Source of the DNA: Bauldia sp.
GTDB taxonomy: Bacteria; Pseudomonadota; Alphaproteobacteria; Rhizobiales; Kaistiaceae
Reading direction: 5' to 3'
Length of the DNA stretch: 64,000 nucleotides
NCBI GenBank assembly: GCA_026126025.1
Contig: JAHCJZ010000004.1
Location: forward strand, 124,001 to 188,000
In this document: positions 28,765 to 36,897 of the stretch, piece after piece
Layout of the letters: each line of letters opens with the position of its first letter
Position numbering within the stretch: the stretch's first letter is position 1
Notes under the pieces: model-generated
What the model saw: the letters and a program-made list of their open reading frames with translations, nothing else
Database searches by the model: none
What the model was told of the DNA's origin: nothing
Translations under genes and position numbers: made by a program

Positions 28765-30045
28765 TCAGGCCGTCCCCCAGATGTCGTTGCTGATCGCCCG
28801 GTACCAGCCATGCGCGTACTGCGCCTCGCGGGCGCGGAACGCCCCGTCGGCATCGGCCGGACTGACGCCGCCCGAGCCCGGCACCTCGGCGATCGCGCCG
28901 TCGATCACCGCATAGACGCCGGCGACGGAGATGCCGTAGTCGGGACCGACGAGGCTGTAGCATGTGTTGGCCCATTTCGCCTCGGGCGGCGCGCGTCCTT
29001 CGAGCGCGGCGATGATCGCGGCGGCGACCACCTTGCCCTGCGTGCAGGCGGCGAAGCCCGATTTCGGCATCGGCGCCGCGACCGTCGCGTCGCCGACGAC
29101 ATAGACGCCCTCGACCAGCTGCGATTCGAAGGTCTCCGGCTTCACCGGCACCCAGCCGGTCTCGTTGGTGACGCCGGCGCGCTGGGCGATAAGGCCCGCC
29201 TGCTGCGGCGGCACGACGTTGAGGACGTCCGCCGTGACGGTGCGGCCGAACTCGGTCTCGACCGACCGCGCCGCGGCGTCGACCCGGACCACCCGGCCGT
29301 CGTCGGTGCGGCTCACCCATTCGATCATGTCGCCATAGAGCGCCTGCCAGCCGGCGGTGAAGAGGCCCTGCTTGGAGAAGCTGTCCTTGGCGTCGAGTAT
29401 GATGATCTTCGAGGCCGGCTTCTCGGTCTTGAAGTAGTTGGCGATGAGGCTCACCCGCTCATACGGCCCGGGCGGGCAGCGGAACGGATTGTCTGGCGCG
29501 ACGAGCACGAAGGTGCCGCCATCCGGCATCGCCTCGAGCTGCGACCGCAGCAGCTGCGTCTGCGGCCCCGCCTTCCACGCATGCGGCGCCAGTTCGGCCG
29601 CCGCCTCGTCATAGCCCTCCAGCGCGCCCCAGCGGATGTCGACGCCGGGCGACAGCACCAGCGCGTCGTAGGAAAGGCTGTCGCCGCCGGCGAGCGTCAC
29701 CGTCCGGCCGGCGGTATCGACGTCGCTGGCGAAGGCGTGAACCACCTCGACCCCGAGCGCGGCGAGCGAATCGTAGGAATGGCCGATCGCCTCGAAATCG
29801 ATCAGCCCGCCGAGATAGAGGTTGGAGAACGGGCAGGTGTAGAACCGCGCCGCCGGCTCGATCAGCGTGACCGCAAGGTCCGGGCTGCGCAGCTTGAGAT
29901 ATTTCGCGGCGGTGGCGCCGCCGAAGCCGCCGCCCACCACGACGACGCGGCCTGTGGCGGCGCGCGCGATGGACGGCATGCCGAGGATCGCGGCGCCGCT
30001 GGCCGCACCGATGAGCCCGAGGGCCGTTCTGCGATTGATGGTCAT
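28765..30045 (-). CDS. fccB: Sulfide dehydrogenase flavoprotein (FccB/SoxF-like)
   Basis: 426 residues. A Tat signal INRRTALGLIGAASGAAILG precedes the FAD motif RVVVVGGGFGGATAAKYLKL. TCPFSNLYLGG supplies the first redox cysteine, and the FCSD sequence continues with FRCPPGPYERVSLIANYFK and the FAD/quinone region YVVGDATVAAPMPKSGFAA. The CTQGK cysteine and NTCYSLV at the end match the FCSD flavin-binding C-terminal domain. The enzyme oxidises sulfide in the periplasm and passes electrons to a cytochrome c, here the gene directly upstream. Eleven bases separate the two. Confidence 0.92.
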   Translation of the reverse strand: MTINRRTALGLIGAASGAAILGMPSIARAATGRVVVVGGGFGGATAAKYLKLRSPDLAVTLIEPAARFYTCPFSNLYLGGLIDFEAIGHSYDSLAALGVEVVHAFASDVDTAGRTVTLAGGDSLSYDALVLSPGVDIRWGALEGYDEAAAELAPHAWKAGPQTQLLRSQLEAMPDGGTFVLVAPDNPFRCPPGPYERVSLIANYFKTEKPASKIIILDAKDSFSKQGLFTAGWQALYGDMIEWVSRTDDGRVVRVDAAARSVETEFGRTVTADVLNVVPPQQAGLIAQRAGVTNETGWVPVKPETFESQLVEGVYVVGDATVAAPMPKSGFAACTQGKVVAAAIIAALEGRAPPEAKWANTCYSLVGPDYGISVAGVYAVIDGAIAEVPGSGGVSPADADGAFRAREAQYAHGWYRAISNDIWGTA

Positions 30046-30056
30046 CCCTGGTCCCC

Positions 30057-30380
30057 CTAGTCGAGATCGCCGGCGAGATACGCGGCGATCGCCGCGATCT
30101 CGGCATCGTCATAGCCGCGCGCGATGCGGCCCATCACCGTGGTTCCCGCGATCTCGTCCGCCTTGAAGGCGTTGAGCAGCGCGATCAGCTGATCGGCGGA
30201 AAAGCCGGTGATCGACGGGATCTGTCCCGGCGACACGCCCTCGGGGCCATGGCAGTTGAAGCACGCCGACGCCAGCAGCGCCGCCTGCTCGTAACTGACC
30301 GGTCCGGCGCCGTTCTGCGCCCATACCGCGCCACCGCCGATTCCGACGGCCAGCGCCACGCCTGCAATCCATCGTTTCAT
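30057..30380 (-). CDS. Monohaem cytochrome c, partner of FccB
   Basis: 107 residues from ATG 30380, preceded by GAGGGG. A Sec signal peptide ends near VWAQ (residue 22). The haem motif CFNCH gives C40, C43 and H44, and M83 in TTVMGRIARGY is the probable sixth ligand. It is a short class I cytochrome c of the FccA/SoxE type and should accept electrons from the FccB-like flavoprotein encoded next. It is the first gene of the cytochrome-fccB-yeeE-soxYZ operon; its promoter must lie in the 240 bases shared with divergent priA. Confidence 0.88.
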   Translation of the reverse strand: MKRWIAGVALAVGIGGGAVWAQNGAGPVSYEQAALLASACFNCHGPEGVSPGQIPSITGFSADQLIALLNAFKADEIAGTTVMGRIARGYDDAEIAAIAAYLAGDLD

Positions 30381-30620
30381 CGTCGTCCCCTCAGCTTCAC
30401 ATTCGAACAATCGTAACCAGAGGCGGCATGGCCGGTCGCGCGAAGGGTTCCCGATGCGGGCCGCGGCTTCCGGAACGGCTTTTCACGCACGGCACACGCC
30501 CGGCAAAGCTGTACCGTTGCCATCGCGGCGTCCCGGCGGACGCGCTGCCGAACGGCCGGCGCTGTTGATCGGCGACGGCGCGCCTTTCCCCCGCGGCTTC
30601 GTTCCGGCATTGTTCCAGCC

Positions 30621-32894
30621 ATGGACCAGCGCACCGCCCGCGGCGATCCGCCCAACGCCTTCGCCGAAGGCGAGCTCCCGCTCGCCCTGCCGGCGGCCGG
30701 TGCGGCGATCTCGGTGCTCCTCCCCTACGCGGTCGATGCGCCCTACACCTACCGCGCGCCGAAGGGCGTGACGCTGGCGCCGGGCGACATCGTCACCGTC
30801 CCGCTGGCGACGCGCGAGGTCACCGGCGTCGTGTGGGACGACCCGCCCGACGCCGCGATGGACCCCGCCCGGCTGCGCGCGGTCGCCGCGCGCTTCGACG
30901 TGCCGCCGCTCGCCGCCGATCTGCGCCGCTTCATCGACTGGGTGGCGCATTACACGCTGTCGACCCGCGGCATGGTGCTGCGCATGGTGCTGCGCGTTCC
31001 CGCCGCCTTCGAGCCGGAGCGCCCGCTGGTCGGCGTGCGGCTCGCCGGCCCGCCGCCGGCGCGGATGACGCCTGCCCGCCAGCGCGTCCTCGACATCCTT
31101 GCCGACGGGCTCGCCTGGTCGCGGAGCGGCCTTGCCGCCGCCGCCGCGGTCAGCCCCGGCGTGGTCGGCGGCCTCGTCGACGCCGGCACGCTGGAGGAAG
31201 TGGAGATCCCCCCGCCGCCGGCCGCGCAGCCGCCCGACCCCGACCACGCGATCCCCGCGCTCAGCGAAACCCAGGCCGCCGCCGCGGCGGCGCTCACCGC
31301 CGCGCCGTCCGACGCGTTCTCCGTGACGCTGATCGACGGCGTCACCGGCTCGGGCAAGACCGAGGTCTATTTCGAGGCCGTCGCCAAGGCGCTGCGCGCC
31401 CCTTCACCTCTTCCCGGGGGGGAGAGCGAGCCCCAGGTCCTGATCCTCCTCCCCGAGATCGCCCTCACGGGAGATTTCCTCGACCGCTTCGCCGCGCGCT
31501 TCGGCCACCGGCCGGCCGAGTGGCATTCCGACGTGCCGCCGCGGCAGCGCGAGCGGGTCTGGCGTGGCGTCGCCAACGGCACGGTGCGGGCTGTGGCGGG
31601 CGCGCGCTCGGCGCTGTTCCTGCCGTTCCGGAACCTCAGGCTCATCGTGGTCGACGAGGAGCACGACCCGGCCTACAAGCAGGACGAGGGCGTCACCTAT
31701 CACGCCCGCGACATGGCGGTGGTGCGCGGCCATCTCGGCGGCTTTCCGGTGGTGCTGTCTTCGGCGACGCCGTCGATCGAGAGCCGCGCCAATGCCGATG
31801 CCGGGCGCTATCGCCGCATCGTGCTGCCAGATCGCTTTGCCGGCGCAGCATTGCCGTCGATCGCCGCGATCGACCTTCGCCAGAACCAGCCCGCGCGCGG
31901 CCGCTGGCTGGCGCCGCCGCTGGTCTCGGCGATCACCGAGACGCTCGCCGGGCGCGGCCAGGCGCTCCTCTTCCTCAACCGCCGCGGCTACGCCCCACTG
32001 ACGCTCTGCCGCACCTGCGGCCACCGCTTCCAGTGCCCCAACTGCTCGACCTGGCTTGTCGAGCACCGCTTCCGCGGCCAGCTCGTCTGCCATCATTGCG
32101 GCCACGGCCAGCCGACCCCGCATGCCTGCCCGCAATGCGGCGCGGCCGACAGCCTCGTCGCCTGCGGGCCGGGCGTGGAGCGCCTCGCCGAGGAGGTCGC
32201 GGCGCGCTGGCCGGACGCGCGCACCACGGTGCTGTCGAGCGACATGCTGGGCGGCGTCCAGCGCCTGCGCCGCGAGCTGCAGGCGATCGCCGAGGGCGAG
32301 GCCGACATCGTCATCGGCACGCAGCTGGTGGCGAAGGGCCACAATTTCCCGCTGCTGCGCCTCGTCGGCGTGGTCGACGCCGATCTCGGCCTTGCCCATG
32401 GCGACCTTCGCGCCGCCGAGCGCACCTTCCAGCTGCTGTCGCAGGTGACCGGCCGCGCCGGCCGCGTCGGCGGCGACAGCCGCGCTTTCCTCCAGACCAC
32501 CGCGCCCGACCATCCGGTGATGCAGGCGATCGTCGCCGGCGACCGCGAAGCCTTCTACGCCCGCGAGACCGAGGCGCGCCGCGACGCCGCCCTCCCGCCC
32601 TTCGCCCGCCTCGCCGCGCTGATCGTCTCCGGCCCCGATCGCGACTCCGCCCGCGGCCATGCCTCTGCGCTCCGCCGCACCGCACCGTCGGGCGAGGCGG
32701 AGGGCATCACCATCTTCGGCCCGTCCGAGGCGCCGCTCGCCGTGATCCGCGGCCGCCACCGCTACCGCATGCTGGTCCACGCCCCCCGCAGCGCCGACCT
32801 CCAGGCCTGGCTCCGCACCTGGCTCGCCGCTGCCCCGAAACCCCACGGCTCCGTCCGCGTCCAGGTCGACATCGACCCGCAGAGCTTCGTCTGA
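30621..32894 (+). CDS. priA: Primosomal helicase PriA
   Basis: 757 residues. The N-terminal DNA-binding domain contains ISVLLPYAVDAPYTYRAP and GDIVTVPLATREVTGVVW. The helicase core has Walker A DGVTGSGKTEVYFEAVAKAL, the DEEH box VVDEEHDPAYKQDEG, and SSATPSIESRANA. The zinc region carries eight cysteines (CRTCGHRFQCPNC and CHHCGHG with CPQCGA). TQLVAKGHNFP and QVTGRAGR complete motifs V and VI. It restarts stalled replication forks. Between the Walker A region and LILLPEIALT there is an insertion encoded by a hairpin-like sequence at about 31397-31430, discussed as a finding. Confidence 0.95.
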   Translation: MDQRTARGDPPNAFAEGELPLALPAAGAAISVLLPYAVDAPYTYRAPKGVTLAPGDIVTVPLATREVTGVVWDDPPDAAMDPARLRAVAARFDVPPLAADLRRFIDWVAHYTLSTRGMVLRMVLRVPAAFEPERPLVGVRLAGPPPARMTPARQRVLDILADGLAWSRSGLAAAAAVSPGVVGGLVDAGTLEEVEIPPPPAAQPPDPDHAIPALSETQAAAAAALTAAPSDAFSVTLIDGVTGSGKTEVYFEAVAKALRAPSPLPGGESEPQVLILLPEIALTGDFLDRFAARFGHRPAEWHSDVPPRQRERVWRGVANGTVRAVAGARSALFLPFRNLRLIVVDEEHDPAYKQDEGVTYHARDMAVVRGHLGGFPVVLSSATPSIESRANADAGRYRRIVLPDRFAGAALPSIAAIDLRQNQPARGRWLAPPLVSAITETLAGRGQALLFLNRRGYAPLTLCRTCGHRFQCPNCSTWLVEHRFRGQLVCHHCGHGQPTPHACPQCGAADSLVACGPGVERLAEEVAARWPDARTTVLSSDMLGGVQRLRRELQAIAEGEADIVIGTQLVAKGHNFPLLRLVGVVDADLGLAHGDLRAAERTFQLLSQVTGRAGRVGGDSRAFLQTTAPDHPVMQAIVAGDREAFYARETEARRDAALPPFARLAALIVSGPDRDSARGHASALRRTAPSGEAEGITIFGPSEAPLAVIRGRHRYRMLVHAPRSADLQAWLRTWLAAAPKPHGSVRVQVDIDPQSFV

Positions 32895-32912
32895 CGCGCT
32901 TGAACCGCTCGG

Positions 32913-33566
32913 CTAGGACCGGATGCCGTAGCCGCGCAGCAGGAACTGGACGATCGCGTTGACCTCGTCCTCGTCGTCCCACCCCGCGTCGGGCGCAAGG
33001 ATGCTGCTGAAGATGAGATAGCCCCCGGCCACCGATGCGAATAGCCGTATGGCCTGCATCGGGCGAAGGCCCGCCGCTCCGGCGTGTTCCATCAGCACCG
33101 GCTCGGCGACGGCGACGAAGCGTATGGCCTGTTCGCCGACGAGCGCGCGGAGCTCCGCGTGGAACGGGAGCTCCTGGAGCAGGATGCGAACGAGCGGTGC
33201 ATGCCGCCGCACGAATGCGATGCGGCGATGCAGCATGGTCCGCATGATCGTCTCGATGTCGCCCTTCGCCTCGGCGACGACATCCGCGAACTCACCGAGC
33301 GCGGCCGGCATGATGACGTTGGCCGCCAGCGGCCTGACGAGGCGGAGGAGAAGGTCCTTCTTGCCCTCGAAGTGGCGGAAGATGGTGCCCTCGGCGACGC
33401 CCGCGCGCCTGGCAATGTCGATCGTCGGCGTCGCCTCGTAGCCGCGCTCGGCGAAGCAGACGACAGCCGCCTCGACGATGCTGCGCTTCTTCGGCGTCAT
33501 CGGCCCCTCGGCCGCCTCGACGGCGTCGGCGATCGCCGCTGCGGCTGCGAGGAGCGAAGCGTCCAC
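32913..33566 (-). CDS. TetR/AcrR family regulator
   Basis: 217 residues from GTG 33566. The start is uncertain: strong third-position GC extends upstream of the ATG at 33500 (195 residues), and ATG 33626 would overlap the permease. The N-terminal helix-turn-helix reads KKRSIVEAAVVCFAERGYEA, then TIDIARRAGVAEGTIFRHFE, the standard TetR DNA-binding domain. The C-terminal ligand domain is helical. It lies directly downstream of a permease gene whose promoter contains two copies of a palindrome, so it is the probable repressor of that unit. Confidence 0.9.
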   Translation of the reverse strand: MDASLLAAAAAIADAVEAAEGPMTPKKRSIVEAAVVCFAERGYEATPTIDIARRAGVAEGTIFRHFEGKKDLLLRLVRPLAANVIMPAALGEFADVVAEAKGDIETIMRTMLHRRIAFVRRHAPLVRILLQELPFHAELRALVGEQAIRFVAVAEPVLMEHAGAAGLRPMQAIRLFASVAGGYLIFSSILAPDAGWDDEDEVNAIVQFLLRGYGIRS

Positions 33567-33585
33567 CGCCGCCGGCGGCGTCGGG

Positions 33586-34716
33586 TCAGGCCGCCGGGGC
33601 AATCGGTACCGGACTCCGCCGCGCATAGAGGAAGGTGCCGATCCAGATGAGGGCAAGCCCGCTCGCGGCGACCACCAGCATCGTGCCCCACGGACTCCAG
33701 CCATCGGGACCGCCGATCAGCACCCGGCGATAGCCCTCGATCACGGCGTGGAAGGGAAAGAGGTCCGCCGCCCAGCCGAGCCAGTCCGGCAGGGCGGCGA
33801 TCGGCGCCTGCGCACCGGCGAGTGCCGCCTGATAGAAGACGGTCGGCAGGAGGATGACGATCGCGAAGAAGCCGAGCACCGAAAAGAGGCCCATCGAAAG
33901 GAGCGCGACGCCGGTCGCCGATATCCAGACCGTAGCCCAGAGCGCCAGGAAGCTCGACCATAGCCCGGTCGTCCAGCACACGACGAATGCCAGCACGAGC
34001 CCGGCGATCGCGAACGCGACCGGCGGAACCGCGCTCCGCAGGATCGCCACCGGCAATGCCGCTTCGCGCCGTCTGTCGCCGCGCGTGGTCAGGAAGAGGA
34101 GGATCGATCCGGCAAGGGCAGCAAGCCACGTCGCCTGCAGCATCGTGGGCGGCGCCACCAGCGCGGTCGCGTTCGGCGCGGCATGGAGCAGCTCGGGCGC
34201 GACCACGATGGTCGGCGCCGCGGGCGCCTCGCCTCCGGAGGCCAGCCCCGCCACCGCACCGCCAATGACCGCCTGAAGCTGAGCCGGAAGCGTCGTCGCG
34301 AGCTGGCTCTCGATCTGCGACAGGTGCTGGCTCGCCAGCACCGGCAGCCGTATCGCGTCGCCCGCAGCAACCGCCGCCGAGAAGCCGGACGGGATGATGA
34401 GGACGGCAGCGACATCGCCCTCGTCGAGCGCGCCCCGGGCAGTCGCTTCCGCAGCGAATGGGATGACGGCCATCGGCAAGGCCGCGTCGAGTCCTGCCGC
34501 GAGACGCGTGCCGAGTGCCGCCGGCGAATCGGCATCGAGATCCACGATGCCGACCGAGACGACCGGCAGGACCCGCTGCGGATCGGTCGCCGCCGACAGC
34601 GTGAAGAGCGAGAAGATCAGCACGATTGCGCTCGGCAGCATGATCGCCGGACGAAATGTCGGCCGACGCACGAATTGCAGGAATTCTTGGGCCACGGCCG
34701 CCTCCGTCAATAGCAT
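33586..34716 (-). CDS. ABC-2 type transporter permease (YhgE/Pip-like)
   Basis: 376 residues from ATG 34716; a GTG at 34728 would add four residues. One membrane helix near the N-terminus (AIMLPSAIVLIFSLFTLSAA) is followed by a large soluble domain of about 160 residues and then six hydrophobic segments from LQATWLAALAGSILLFLTT to LALIWIGTFLYARR. This is the ABC-2/YhgE layout. No ATPase is encoded nearby, so it is either an orphan permease or works with a distant ATPase. It heads the permease-tetR unit and is probably repressed by the TetR protein. Confidence 0.8.
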   Translation of the reverse strand: MLLTEAAVAQEFLQFVRRPTFRPAIMLPSAIVLIFSLFTLSAATDPQRVLPVVSVGIVDLDADSPAALGTRLAAGLDAALPMAVIPFAAEATARGALDEGDVAAVLIIPSGFSAAVAAGDAIRLPVLASQHLSQIESQLATTLPAQLQAVIGGAVAGLASGGEAPAAPTIVVAPELLHAAPNATALVAPPTMLQATWLAALAGSILLFLTTRGDRRREAALPVAILRSAVPPVAFAIAGLVLAFVVCWTTGLWSSFLALWATVWISATGVALLSMGLFSVLGFFAIVILLPTVFYQAALAGAQAPIAALPDWLGWAADLFPFHAVIEGYRRVLIGGPDGWSPWGTMLVVAASGLALIWIGTFLYARRSPVPIAPAA

Positions 34717-34761
34717 GTGAGTACTCACTCACACTTTAGTGCGAGTACTCACTCACGTCAA
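34717..34761 (-). promoter_or_regulatory. Promoter with tandem TetR operators for the permease-tetR unit
   Basis: On the minus strand TTGACG (34761-34756), a 17-base spacer and TAAAGT (34738-34733) form a good sigma-70 promoter. The 12-bp perfect palindrome GTGAGTACTCAC occupies 34717-34728 and a near copy GCGAGTACTCAC (core GAGTACTC perfect) lies at 34741-34752, 24 bases apart. One operator is in the -35/-10 spacer; the other overlaps the expected start of transcription and abuts the ATG at 34716. The leader would be about ten bases. Confidence 0.78.
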
Positions 34762-34834
34762 CGACAGGCCAGTCGCTGCATCAGCGTGGGCGCCGGCCTT
34801 CGCCGGATGACGATAGAGGGATCGGGCGGCGGCG

Positions 34835-35611
34835 TTACACCCCGCGCTCGACCATCATCTTCTTGATCTCGGCGATCGCCTTGGCCGGGTTGAGGCCCTT
34901 GGGGCAGGCCTGGGCGCAGTTGAGGATGGTGTGGCAGCGATAGAGGCGGAAGGGGTCCTCGAGATAGTCGAGCCGGTCGCCCTTCGCCTCGTCGCGGGTG
35001 TCGATCAGCCAGCGATAGGCCTGGAGCAGCACCGCCGGGCCGAGGAAGCGCTCGCCGTTCCACCAGTAGCTCGGGCACGCCGTCGAGCAGCAGGCGCACA
35101 GGATGCATTCATAGACGCCGTCGAGCTTCTCGCGGTCGGCCTCGCTCTGCCGCCACTCCTTGTCCGGCGTCGGCGTTTCGGTCTTCAGCCACGGCTCGAT
35201 CGACTGCAGCTGGGCGTAGAAATGAGTGAGGTCGGGGACGAGGTCCTTGATCACCTGCTGGTGCGGCAGCGGGTAGATTCGCACCGTGCCGTCGACATCG
35301 TCGATCGCCCGGGTGCAGGCGAGCGTGTTGCTGCCGTCGATGTTCATGGCGCAGGACCCGCACACCCCCTCGCGGCACGAGCGGCGGAAGGTCAGCGTCG
35401 GGTCGACCTCGTCCTTGATCTTGATGAGCGCGTCGAGGACCATCGGCCCGCAATCGTCCTCGTCGATCCAGTAGGTGTCCATGTGCGGGTTGACCCCGTC
35501 ATCGGGGTTCCAGCGATAGACGAGGAATTCGCGGATGCGCTTCCCCACCGGCTTCGGCCAGCGCTTCCCCTCCGTGGTCTTCGAGTTCCGCGGCAGCTTG
35601 AACTGAACCAT
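34835..35611 (-). CDS. sdhB: Succinate dehydrogenase iron-sulfur subunit
   Basis: 258 residues. The [2Fe-2S] cysteines are in [16 protein letters not shown] with a later CTR; the [4Fe-4S] and [3Fe-4S] ligands lie in [18 protein letters not shown] and [20 protein letters not shown]. It passes electrons from SdhA to the membrane quinone site. It is the last gene of the sdh unit, separated from sdhA by three accessory genes, and starts 13 bases after the DUF3052 gene, so it is probably on the same mRNA. Confidence 0.97.
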   Translation of the reverse strand: MVQFKLPRNSKTTEGKRWPKPVGKRIREFLVYRWNPDDGVNPHMDTYWIDEDDCGPMVLDALIKIKDEVDPTLTFRRSCREGVCGSCAMNIDGSNTLACTRAIDDVDGTVRIYPLPHQQVIKDLVPDLTHFYAQLQSIEPWLKTETPTPDKEWRQSEADREKLDGVYECILCACCSTACPSYWWNGERFLGPAVLLQAYRWLIDTRDEAKGDRLDYLEDPFRLYRCHTILNCAQACPKGLNPAKAIAEIKKMMVERGV

Positions 35612-35624
35612 TCCTATCGTCCCG

Positions 35625-36062
35625 TCATGCCGGCCGCAGCGCCTTGCGGATCACCAGCTTCAGCCCCGACCACACCGCGCTCACCGCGCAGACCTTCACG
35701 TCGACCAGCCCGATCGGCAGCACGATGCGGCGGATCTCGTCCTCGGTGATGTCTGTCGCCACCTTCGCGGCCTTCTTCGGCCACGACACCCAGATCATGC
35801 CGTCCGGCCTGATCGCCGCGATCATCTTCGGCGCGGCCGCCGCGAGATCGGCCGCGCTGGTGAAGAACGCGTGTATGACGTCGTAGCGCTCGCGCGCCAC
35901 CTTCACGGCGTCTGCCCGCTCCGCCGTGACGAAGCCCACGGACCCGATGAGCCAGGCGAGATCGTCCGGCAGGTTGACGAACAGCGCCGTCTGCCCGTCC
36001 TTGAAGCCGAGCTTCTTCGGCAGCGGCGTGCCGGAATAGCCGACGGCTGACGGCTCGTTCAC
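35625..36062 (-). CDS. DUF3052 family protein
   Basis: 145 residues from a GTG at 36062, giving a product that begins [20 protein letters not shown] after the initiator. That GYSGTPL-KKLG opening, then INLPDD-type [56 protein letters not shown] and [18 protein letters not shown] are characteristic of DUF3052. The function is unknown. The start overlaps the vapD stop by four bases (GTGA), so translation is coupled. It sits between vapD and sdhB. Confidence 0.87.
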   Translation of the reverse strand: MNEPSAVGYSGTPLPKKLGFKDGQTALFVNLPDDLAWLIGSVGFVTAERADAVKVARERYDVIHAFFTSAADLAAAAPKMIAAIRPDGMIWVSWPKKAAKVATDITEDEIRRIVLPIGLVDVKVCAVSAVWSGLKLVIRKALRPA

Positions 36063-36400
36063 GCTTGCTCGATGGCCGGGGCGAGATCGTTGTTTTCCTC
36101 GATCCGCAGCATGCGAATGTCGCGTACCGACGATCGGAACCAGTTGAACCGTCGCGTGACATCCTGAATGGCAAGCACGCACGTGACCGCGCTCACGGAG
36201 TCGTTCCCGAAATAGACGCCGCCCTGTTGCCAGTCGAAGCCGTGGGCCCTGAGTGCATTCCTGATCTCGGCATAGGCATTGCGCCAGGACGGGCCGCCAT
36301 AGCTCTGCTCGAGCGTACTGGTGTCGAGATCAAACGTAATCGCGTACATGCGCCCCCCGCCCTTTGGCCGATTGTGTCCAATCCCGGGCATTGCCGTCAT
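36059..36400 (-). CDS. vapD: VapD family protein (Cas2-like ribonuclease toxin)
   Basis: 113 residues from ATG 36400, ten bases after a GGAGG. The VapD core starts at MYAITFDLDTSTLEQSYGG and runs through WRNAYAEIRNALRAHGFDWQ, GGVYFG, AVTCVLAIQDV and SSVRDIRMLRIEENNDLAPAI. VapD proteins have a Cas2-like ferredoxin fold and some are endoribonuclease toxins. The extra 17 residues at the N-terminus contain PGIGHNRPK, a short motif seen on other small alphaproteobacterial proteins; starting at ATG 36349 would remove it. No separate VapX-type antitoxin is recognised. It follows the DUF29 gene by five bases inside the sdh operon. Confidence 0.88.
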   Translation of the reverse strand: MTAMPGIGHNRPKGGGRMYAITFDLDTSTLEQSYGGPSWRNAYAEIRNALRAHGFDWQQGGVYFGNDSVSAVTCVLAIQDVTRRFNWFRSSVRDIRMLRIEENNDLAPAIEQA

Positions 36401-36405
36401 CGGTC

Positions 36406-36867
36406 TCAATCCTCCGGCCAATAGTCCGGGTCGAGCACCTGTTCGACGGTGAAAGGGCTGGACTCGGGAAACTGCTTCGCGGAAAGGCCGGTGTCGCGCA
36501 ATACGTTATGTCGGGCGCGTGCGTATTCCCCAGGGAGCACCGTCTCGGGAAGAGGCGCCAGGCTGGGGCTCTCCAGGATGATCCGTTCAATCCGGTCGCG
36601 ATGCTCGTTGATCGAATTGCTCCAACTGTCGGACCGCCGCCCCGGCTGATACCGCCACTTCAGGAGGTGCTCCAGCACCACCATCAGGTCGCTGCCGATC
36701 GCGCGTTTGTCCGATCGTCCCAAGCTCTCGATCTCCTCGGCGACGTTCTCCCAGTCGATCTCGGCCGGCCGCAGCGCGCGAAGCCGCCGCGCCTGGTCGC
36801 TCGACCAGGCGGCGAAGTCCTCGTCATAGCCCGCTGCCGGCTTGGGTGGGGCGGTGATGCGGTTCAT
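36406..36867 (-). CDS. DUF29 family protein
   Basis: 153 residues. The sequence AGYDEDFAAWSSDQARRLRA, WENVAEEIESLGRSDKRAIG, SDLMVVLEHLLKWRYQPGRR and the C-terminal LPETVLPGEYARARHNVLRD are diagnostic of DUF29. Members are all-helical, occur in many copies in cyanobacteria and alphaproteobacteria, and have no known function. The gene starts 30 bases after sdhA and ends five bases before vapD. Its stop codon overlaps the vapD ribosome site. An antitoxin-like or toxin-like role beside VapD is possible but unsupported. Confidence 0.88.
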   Translation of the reverse strand: MNRITAPPKPAAGYDEDFAAWSSDQARRLRALRPAEIDWENVAEEIESLGRSDKRAIGSDLMVVLEHLLKWRYQPGRRSDSWSNSINEHRDRIERIILESPSLAPLPETVLPGEYARARHNVLRDTGLSAKQFPESSPFTVEQVLDPDYWPED

Positions 36868-36897
36868 GTCGTGATTTTAGGACATCGGCGCGGCGTC

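Noticed and set aside
26823-28853. Single 676-codon minus-strand frame covering soxYZ and yeeE
   Set aside because: Only its last part is coding (SoxYZ). The upstream part is out of frame with the clear YeeE transporter and gives low-complexity sequence.
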